Positions 1 to 4,415 of a stretch of DNA of 5,900 bases are shown here, piece after piece. This stretch comes from CAYJAD01 sp964372165 (GTDB taxonomy: Bacteria; Desulfobacterota; Desulfovibrionia; Desulfovibrionales; Desulfovibrionaceae): positions 1 through 5,900 of the forward strand of contig CAYJPT010000144.1 of the NCBI GenBank assembly GCA_964372165.1, in the 5' to 3' direction. The notes under the pieces are model-generated. The model did not search any database. It was not told the DNA's origin and was given only the letters and a program-made list of their open reading frames with translations. Every line of letters starts with the position of its first letter. Position 1 is the first letter of the stretch. The position numbers were made by a program, and so were the translations under genes.

Positions 1-65
1 AAAAAAACTTTACAAAACCGCATACATTAGCTTTTAATTTCATAAATTAGAATGCCGTATCTTTC

Positions 66-98
66 AAATAAATGTTGATACTATGTTTTAGTATCAAC
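66..98 (-). terminator. Intrinsic-type terminator ending the pta-ackA-AMMECR1 operon
   Basis: Bases 74-82 (gttgatact) are the exact complement of 90-98, giving a 9-bp stem with a 7-nt loop. On the minus strand it starts 17 nt after the AMMECR1 stop and is followed by ATTTATTTG (73-65), a broken U-tract. No U-run follows on the plus strand, which supports minus-strand use. The stem has only three G-C pairs, so efficiency may be modest. Confidence 0.7.
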
Positions 99-115
99 TC
101 ATCAAGAGTTGCAGC

Positions 116-685
116 TCAATCTATTTTTTTGTGTACATCAAACACTAAGGCTTCATACCAAAAAAATTCTGCCTTTGAATCTTGCCAACTGTTAGAGCCA
201 AGCCCAGCCTTATGGCATAAATTTTCTAAGTATGTATTTAAGTCCCAGCCTTGTTCTTGGGCTACCTTAGGTAAAAACACAGCACTTCGTGCACCAAGCC
301 GTAACAAAAGTCCATGTCTTCCAATAATAACTTTTTGTATGTCAGGGCAAGGTGTTAAAGGGCCAAGCACTGAAATGGATATAGTAACATCTTTCCATTC
401 TTCAAGGCTTAGAGGTGCGAAGCGCGAGTCATTAAAAGCAGCAGCATGAGCCATACGTGCAACATTGACATATAAGGGTTCTTGCCCAATCATTGTGCCA
501 ATACAGCCTCTTAAGCGACCACGTATTTCTAGGGTTACAAAGCTACCAAGATGTTCATTTAAAATGCCTGCATGCACTGTGGGTAATGTAAGCTCTTTGC
601 CGGCAAGCCCTGCGGTAATGGCAAGGCTTGCAATATCGCCCAGGTTTTCTTTTTCTGTTTGGCTTAAGGTAAATTCCACCGACAT
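116..685 (-). CDS. amrA: AMMECR1-domain protein (AmmeMemoRadiSam system protein A family)
   Basis: The 189-residue protein is one AMMECR1 domain from end to end. Hallmarks are the invariant LRGCIG (58-63, with Cys61), the AAAFNDSRFAPL segment (81-92), SVLGPL (105-110), the GLLLRLG...FLPKVAQEQGW stretch (125-147), and the C-terminal LCHKAGLGSNSW (156-167). No signal peptide or membrane segment is visible, so it should be cytoplasmic. The biochemical function of the family is not settled. In many bacteria and archaea it is encoded with a Memo-family protein and a radical SAM protein, hinting at a role in a radical-mediated modification. Neither partner is in this window. It is the last gene of the pta-ackA operon, 29 bp after ackA, followed by a hairpin terminator. 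Conserved linkage to acetate metabolism would suggest a housekeeping link, but this is inference. Family assignment is firm; the gene symbol is the system name and is less certain for a gene lying apart from its partners. Confidence 0.9.
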   Translation of the reverse strand: MSVEFTLSQTEKENLGDIASLAITAGLAGKELTLPTVHAGILNEHLGSFVTLEIRGRLRGCIGTMIGQEPLYVNVARMAHAAAFNDSRFAPLSLEEWKDVTISISVLGPLTPCPDIQKVIIGRHGLLLRLGARSAVFLPKVAQEQGWDLNTYLENLCHKAGLGSNSWQDSKAEFFWYEALVFDVHKKID

Positions 686-690
686 ATACC

Positions 691-696
691 CCTCCT
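691..696 (-). promoter_or_regulatory. Ribosome binding site of the AMMECR1 gene (AGGAGG)
   Basis: A perfect AGGAGG on the minus strand lies 5 nt before the ATG at 685, within the 29-bp gap after ackA. It is the strongest Shine-Dalgarno in the window and shows that this gene is actively translated. Confidence 0.85.
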
Positions 697-714
697 TACT
701 TGCATTACAATAAA

Positions 715-1920
715 CTATTGCAAAACTTCTAGTGTAGCCTCAGCAATTTGTAATTCTTCATTTGTTGGTATGATAAGCACTGGTATTTTTGTATCTTTGG
801 TACTAATTGCCCTTGCTATTGAGCGTCTAACGGAATTTTCTTCTTTATCAAGCACAATGCCTAGAGGTTCTAATCCTTCACACACAGCCGCACGTACTAA
901 ATCATCATTTTCACCAATGCCTGCTGTAAATACAATGGAATCCACACGGCCCAAGAGGAAGAAGTAAGAGCCTAATAATTTTTTTATACCACGGGTTAGC
1001 ATTCTAAAAGCAAGCTCGGACTTTTCATCACCTTTTTCACGCAAAGCGTGTAAATCACGCATATCATTTGTGCCACAAACACCTAGCAAGCCAGATTTTT
1101 TATTGAGCATTACATCTACATCATTAGCACTTAAATTCATTTTTTCCATGATATAGGGTATTATGGCAGGATCAATTGTGCCTGAACGAGTACCCATCAT
1201 AAGCCCTTCAAGTGGGGTTAATCCCATTGAAGTATCAATGCATACGCCATTTTTTACGGCAGTCATTGACGAGCCATTGCCAAGGTGCATGGTGATAGAA
1301 TTAAGTTCATTTAATGGCTTACCTAAAAATTCTGCTGTCTTTTTAGCAATATATTTATGTGATGTTCCATGAAAGCCATAGCGGCGAATGTGTAAATTTT
1401 CATATAAGTCATAAGGTAGTGGATAAACATAGGCCTCAGGTTGCATGCTTGCACCAAATTCTGTATCAAATACACCAACATTGGGTACACCCGGCAAAAG
1501 TTTTTCTACAACCTCAACTCCCATAAGGTTAGCTGGGTTGTGTAATGGGCTTAGTGAAAAATATTTACGCACAATATCTTTTACTTTATCATCAAACAAC
1601 ATGGGGCGATTTATGTCTTCCCCACCATGCACAACTCTATGCCCAACTGCAAAAATTTCATCCTTATTTTTTATTACGCCTTTTTCAGGGTGGCTTAGTA
1701 AGCCAATGACTTCTTCCATACCCTCCACATGGGTGGGAAAATGCTTTTCAATAATAATTTTTTCTTCATTTTGTGCATCTGGAGCAATTTTATGTATTAG
1801 CTTACCTAGGCTATCGCCAATGCGCTCAACAACTCCAGCACAAAGAACACTTTTATCATTCATATCAAATAATTGGTATTTACAAGAAGAAGAACCAGCA
1901 TTGACAACCAAAATTTTCAT
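715..1920 (-). CDS. ackA: Acetate kinase
   Basis: AckA makes ATP and acetate from acetyl phosphate and ADP, the substrate-level phosphorylation step that completes the PFOR-Pta route. The 401-residue length is normal, and it starts directly with the nucleotide-fold motif MKILVVNAGSSSCKYQ. Residues equivalent to those proven in Methanosarcina thermophila AckA are all present at a constant offset of four after Asn7: R95 (GHRVVHGGE), H127 (LHNPAN), D152 (VFDTEFG), H184 (GFHGTSHKY), H212 (HLGNGSS), R245 (GTRSGTIDP) and E388 (TNEELQIA). The ADP-binding GIGEND motif is at 335-340. One oddity is that the common DTAFH stretch behind the catalytic Asp reads DTEFG (152-156). The gene ends in TAG and is followed after 29 bp by the AMMECR1 gene. 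It lies in the pta operon with its own ribosome binding site. Assignment is secure; propionate kinase is a close paralogue but is unlikely next to pta. Confidence 0.97.
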   Translation of the reverse strand: MKILVVNAGSSSCKYQLFDMNDKSVLCAGVVERIGDSLGKLIHKIAPDAQNEEKIIIEKHFPTHVEGMEEVIGLLSHPEKGVIKNKDEIFAVGHRVVHGGEDINRPMLFDDKVKDIVRKYFSLSPLHNPANLMGVEVVEKLLPGVPNVGVFDTEFGASMQPEAYVYPLPYDLYENLHIRRYGFHGTSHKYIAKKTAEFLGKPLNELNSITMHLGNGSSMTAVKNGVCIDTSMGLTPLEGLMMGTRSGTIDPAIIPYIMEKMNLSANDVDVMLNKKSGLLGVCGTNDMRDLHALREKGDEKSELAFRMLTRGIKKLLGSYFFLLGRVDSIVFTAGIGENDDLVRAAVCEGLEPLGIVLDKEENSVRRSIARAISTKDTKIPVLIIPTNEELQIAEATLEVLQ

Positions 1921-1924
1921 ATTA

Positions 1925-1930
1925 CCCCCT
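1925..1930 (-). promoter_or_regulatory. Ribosome binding site of ackA (AGGGGG)
   Basis: AGGGGG on the minus strand lies 4 nt (TAAT) before the ATG at 1920, inside the 31-bp pta-ackA gap. It is a slightly off-consensus Shine-Dalgarno, but the only purine-rich run in the gap. Confidence 0.7.
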
Positions 1931-1951
1931 AATTTTATGTAAAACAGTCAG

Positions 1952-4057
1952 TTATTTTTTTTCTGCCGCAGCTTGTACCGCAGTAATTGCCACAGTATTA
2001 ACAATATCAGGTACAGTGCATCCACGTGAAAGATCATTTACGGGCTTATTTAATCCTTGTAGTACTGGACCTATAGCAACGGCTCCGGCTGCCCTTTGCA
2101 CGGCTTTATATGTATTATTGCCGGTATTTAAGTCCGGGAAAATAAATACAGTAGCTTGCCCTGCCACTTGGCTGTCAGGCAACTTGGTGCGTGCAACTTC
2201 CATATCAATGGCGGCATCGTATTGTATAGGGCCTTCCAGTAATAATTCAGGCGCAAGTTCTTTTGCTATTCTTGTCGCTTCAACAACTATGTCTACATCA
2301 GCACCTTTGCCTGATGTACCAGTTGAATATGACAACATAGCCACACGTGGTACAATGCCAAATACAGAAGCAGTGTGCGCAGAAGCTATAGCTATTTCTG
2401 CCAATTGTTGTGCTGTTGGATTTGGGTTAACTGCGCAGTCTCCAAAGGCTAATACTCTATCTTTTAAGCACATTAAAAATACAGATGAAACAATGGAGCA
2501 ATTTGGCTTAGTTTTTATGAATTCAAAGGCTGGCCTGATAGTATGCGCAGTAGTACTAACTGAGCCAGAAACCATACCATCAGCATGATTTTTATGTACC
2601 ATCATGGTAGCAAAGAAATTGCAATCACTCATGCGGTCACGAGCTTGTTCTTTTGTCATGCCTTTTGCCTTGCGTAACTCATAATATGTCTCTACATAAT
2701 CTTCAAATTGAGGAGATAAGTCAGGCTGTATGATAGTTACACCATCAAGCTCAAGGCCAAGGGCAGTTATTTTTGTACCAATGCGGTCAGCATTACCAAG
2801 CAAAATAATTTCTGCCACATGACGGCGCAATAAAATGTCTGTTGCGCGCAAAATTCTTTCTTCTTGTCCTTCGGCAAGTACAATGCGCATTTTATTTTGT
2901 CTTGCTCTTTCAATGAGATCAAATTCAAACATCATGGGGGTAATGCGCGTTGGCTTTTGTGTCACTATTTGTTTTGAAATTTCTTTTGTGTTTATATTGC
3001 GCTCAAAAATACCTAAAGCTGTATTAATTTTTTGCAAATTTTCAGGTTCAATACGTCCATAAAGCTGTGAAAGCATTTGCACGGTTTTATAAGTATGGTC
3101 TGGCGTCAATAAAACAGGCACTGGTACACCAGTCCAGCCTTCTAACAATTGCTGCACGTTTTTTGGTAAATCAATACCACCGGTTAATAAAACACCTGAT
3201 ATATTATGATATGCCGAAGATACGCGTGATGCAAGAGATGCAAGCACAATATCTGTTCTATCTCCAGGAGTAATGATTAAGTTATCTTCGCAAATATAAT
3301 CTAAAAAGTTATGCACTTGCATAGCTGCAATTAAATAATCGCCAACCAAGGCATCCATGCGGTGCGAACCATATAGTACTTTGGCATTAAGCCATTTTGC
3401 AACATCGGACATGGTAGGTTTACCCAAAACAGGTTCATCAGGCACAGTGTACACAAGTGGTTGCTTGGCAGCTTTTTTAGTTTTAATACCTGCAAGTAAT
3501 TCATCTCGCTCTGTTATTGATAAATTGGCTCTATTTATGACAACAGTTAAGATATCAACATTTTTTTCTTCCAATTGATCGATAACAATTTGCGTACCTT
3601 CAATGATTTCATCAATATTTTTATGTGCACCATTGCCTACAACCATCACGGCGCAACCAAGGTTTGCTGCTATATCGGCATTTAGTTCAAATTCAAAGGC
3701 TGCATCCTTGCCCAAAAAGTCGGTACCTTCACAAAGCACAAATTCATGTGTTTCTGCAAGAGAGCGAAATTTTTGTAAAATATTAGCGATAAGCACATTT
3801 CTTTGCCCATTATTTATTAATTGTCTTGCTTCATCAAGGGTGTAGGCAAAGGTATCAGTATAAGACAAATCAAGCTTAAAATGCGTAAGCATAAGATGAA
3901 TGTCATGGTCCTTGTCATCAAACATAGGCTCGTTAATAATTGGTCTAAAAAAAGCGACTTTGCGTGCATTACGAGTCATCAAATGCATCATGCCAAGCAC
4001 TATGGCTGATTTTCCTGAGCGAGATTCTGTCGCAGTAATATAAATGCTTTTATACAT
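1952..4057 (-). CDS. pta: Phosphate acetyltransferase, long three-domain form
   Basis: Pta converts acetyl-CoA and phosphate to acetyl phosphate and CoA in the cytoplasm, reversibly, feeding acetate kinase. At 701 residues it is the long form, close in length to E. coli Pta (about 714). Domains in order: an N-terminal BioD/CobQ-like P-loop domain (1 to about 215) with TATESRSGKSAIVLG, GKS at 15-17, and CEGTDF at 109; a DRTGG domain (about 218-330) with PGDRTDI at 264 and LLTGG at 290; and the catalytic PTA/PTB domain (about 376-695). The catalytic part shows VLAEGQEER (393-401), SGSVSTTAHTIRPA (497-510), SYSTGTSGKG (576), GPIQYDAA (609), FPDLNTGN (640) and GPVLQGLNKPVNDLSRG (663-679). The last holds the Ser-Arg pair (677-678) corresponding to the substrate-binding residues of the family. 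The start is supported by GGAGG 4 nt upstream and by the P-loop lying directly behind it. ackA begins 31 bp downstream, so the two are surely one operon. The N-terminal domains are regulatory in enterobacterial Pta; that role is assumed here. Confidence 0.97.
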   Translation of the reverse strand: MYKSIYITATESRSGKSAIVLGMMHLMTRNARKVAFFRPIINEPMFDDKDHDIHLMLTHFKLDLSYTDTFAYTLDEARQLINNGQRNVLIANILQKFRSLAETHEFVLCEGTDFLGKDAAFEFELNADIAANLGCAVMVVGNGAHKNIDEIIEGTQIVIDQLEEKNVDILTVVINRANLSITERDELLAGIKTKKAAKQPLVYTVPDEPVLGKPTMSDVAKWLNAKVLYGSHRMDALVGDYLIAAMQVHNFLDYICEDNLIITPGDRTDIVLASLASRVSSAYHNISGVLLTGGIDLPKNVQQLLEGWTGVPVPVLLTPDHTYKTVQMLSQLYGRIEPENLQKINTALGIFERNINTKEISKQIVTQKPTRITPMMFEFDLIERARQNKMRIVLAEGQEERILRATDILLRRHVAEIILLGNADRIGTKITALGLELDGVTIIQPDLSPQFEDYVETYYELRKAKGMTKEQARDRMSDCNFFATMMVHKNHADGMVSGSVSTTAHTIRPAFEFIKTKPNCSIVSSVFLMCLKDRVLAFGDCAVNPNPTAQQLAEIAIASAHTASVFGIVPRVAMLSYSTGTSGKGADVDIVVEATRIAKELAPELLLEGPIQYDAAIDMEVARTKLPDSQVAGQATVFIFPDLNTGNNTYKAVQRAAGAVAIGPVLQGLNKPVNDLSRGCTVPDIVNTVAITAVQAAAEKK

Positions 4058-4061
4058 GATG

Positions 4062-4066
4062 CCTCC
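4062..4066 (-). promoter_or_regulatory. Ribosome binding site of pta (GGAGG)
   Basis: GGAGG on the minus strand lies 4 nt before the ATG at 4057. This fixes the pta start; the next methionines are residues 23 and 24, inside the P-loop domain. Confidence 0.8.
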
Positions 4067-4141
4067 GTAATGTTATAAAGTTTAATGGTACTTTGTTTTT
4101 TCTTACTGAGCTGCCTAAAATGTGAAAGTCTTAAGGAAATA

Positions 4142-4171
4142 CTGATTTATTCTGCAAGTAGAATAAATCAG
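4142..4171. repeat. 12-bp perfect hairpin with 6-nt loop in the leader upstream of pta
   Basis: Bases 4142-4153 (ctgatttattct) are the exact complement of 4160-4171, with loop gcaagt. The hairpin ends 84 bases before the pta start codon. On the minus strand it is followed by TATTTCCTTAAG, too short a U-run for a confident terminator. It directly abuts a smaller 6-bp hairpin at 4173-4187 (aaggca/tgcctt). It may be an mRNA leader structure or an internal part of the repeat-like segment. Confidence 0.55.
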
Positions 4172-4244
4172 AAAGGCACACTGCCTTCATTCGCCCTGTG
4201 GGACGCAAAAAAGCGTGTTTTTTTGCTCTCATTTGCCTACTTTG

Positions 4245-4297
4245 TAAGGAAACGCACAATATGTTTTTGACTTGTTGATTTAGTCAGCGTTTCCTTA
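4245..4297. repeat. 11-bp inverted repeat enclosing a second small stem
   Basis: Bases 4245-4255 (taaggaaacgc) pair perfectly with 4287-4297 around 31 nt. Within that loop tgact (4268-4272) pairs with agtca (4282-4286), giving a stacked two-tier structure. A competing fold pairs ttagtca (4280-4286) with tgactaa (4314-4320), which would disrupt the inner stem. No U-run follows on either strand, so it does not look like a terminator. It overlaps the weak -10 of one candidate pta promoter. Confidence 0.55.
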
Positions 4298-4306
4298 ATG
4301 TGTCAA
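4278..4306 (-). promoter_or_regulatory. Alternative pta promoter candidate with perfect -35 TTGACA and poor -10
   Basis: A perfect TTGACA occurs on the minus strand at 4306-4301, with 17 bp to CTAAAT (4283-4278), only 3 of 6 to the -10 consensus and lacking the key A at its second position. It overlaps the other candidate, so at most one probably dominates. Its spacer contains the TTAAGGAAA end of the neighbouring repeat-like segment, so any protein binding that repeat would compete with polymerase here. Confidence 0.25.
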
Positions 4307-4334
4307 ATTATTGTGACTAATTTCTATTTAGCAA
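4307..4334 (-). promoter_or_regulatory. Candidate sigma-70-type promoter for pta-ackA-AMMECR1 (TTGCTA, 16 bp, AATAAT)
   Basis: On the minus strand a -35-like TTGCTA (4334-4329; 4 of 6 to TTGACA) is followed after 16 bp by AATAAT (4312-4307; 5 of 6 to TATAAT). It sits between the PFOR end hairpin and the structured segment upstream of pta. It would start RNA near position 4300, leaving a leader of about 240 nt. In such AT-rich DNA matches of this quality arise by chance, so this is only a candidate. Confidence 0.35.
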
Positions 4335-4354
4335 TATTTTTGTTTTTCATACAG

Positions 4355-4393
4355 ATGCACCTGAAAAACGTCATAAACATTTTTCAGGTGCAT
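4355..4393 (-). terminator. 14-bp perfect hairpin after the PFOR stop codon, likely 3' end of the PFOR transcript
   Basis: Bases 4355-4368 (atgcacctgaaaaa) are the exact reverse complement of 4380-4393, around an 11-nt loop. On the minus strand the hairpin starts 22 nt after the PFOR stop, the usual place for a transcript end. It is not a textbook intrinsic terminator: the A/T tract lies inside the stem next to the loop, and the 3' arm is followed by CTGTATG rather than a U-run. It may therefore be a stabilising or processing hairpin, or a weak terminator. The structure is certain from the sequence; the role is inferred. Confidence 0.6.
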
Positions 4394-4415
4394 TGCTATA
4401 ACTATAGAATATTAA

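Larger units (their letters stand above)
4131..4298. repeat. 168-bp hairpin-rich segment with inverted ends, MITE-like or dispersed non-coding repeat (candidate)
   Basis: The segment begins with ttaaggaaa (4131-4139) and ends with its exact complement tttccttaa (4290-4298). Reading both ends inwards gives TTAAGGAAAnnCTGA, with scattered identity beyond (16 of the first 22 bases agree). A further copy, taaggaaacgc, lies inside at 4245. Internal structure is dense: hairpins at 4142-4171 (12 bp), 4173-4187 (6 bp, cac loop), 4205-4226 (8 bp) and 4245-4297 (11 bp, with a smaller stem in its loop). There is no transposase and no convincing ORF. The outermost TTAA or TA at both ends could be a target duplication, but that cannot be told apart from the inverted repeat itself. 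A non-autonomous element fits. A regulatory leader of pta with a palindromic protein-binding site also fits. Confidence 0.4.
4058..4415. other. 358-bp intergenic region between PFOR and pta
   Basis: The gap holds, from the PFOR side, the PFOR end hairpin, overlapping promoter candidates facing pta, the 168-bp hairpin-rich segment, and a plain AT-rich leader of about 70 nt leading into the pta ribosome binding site. I found no tRNA-like or recognised riboswitch structure and no persuasive gene. A 33-codon minus-strand frame (4131-4232) runs through the repeat-like segment and is considered chance. Confidence 0.7.

Noticed and set aside
35..49. 6-bp inverted repeat taattt/aaatta near the window start
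   Set aside because: It is purely A/T and short, expected by chance in this composition, with no U-run or gene context to give it meaning.
1445..1942. Plus-strand open frame of 165 codons opposite ackA
   Set aside because: It is the antisense shadow of the conserved AckA coding sequence and lacks translation signals.
2016..2588. Long plus-strand open frame (190 codons) opposite pta
   Set aside because: It lies entirely antisense to the catalytic domain of Pta, has no ribosome binding site, and its translation resembles no known family.
4072..4077. TATAAC, a good -10 hexamer just before pta
   Set aside because: It would start transcription inside the ribosome binding site, and no -35 is present 15-19 bp upstream (AAAAAC at 17 bp).
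4190..4220. CACAGGGC on minus and GGACGCAAA on plus, recalling the cyclic-di-GMP (GEMM) riboswitch
   Set aside because: The two conserved blocks must lie on the same strand in a fixed order around a hairpin. Here they are on opposite strands, so the fold cannot form.
4131..4232. A 33-codon minus-strand frame starting ATGAGAGC, ending in TAA inside the repeat end
   Set aside because: It has only a weak AGG three bases before the ATG, runs through several hairpins and a poly-A/T block, and has no recognisable protein features. It is most likely chance.
4085..4270. A 61-codon plus-strand frame in the gap upstream of pta
   Set aside because: There is no Shine-Dalgarno, the composition follows the hairpins, and it runs against the strand of every neighbouring gene.
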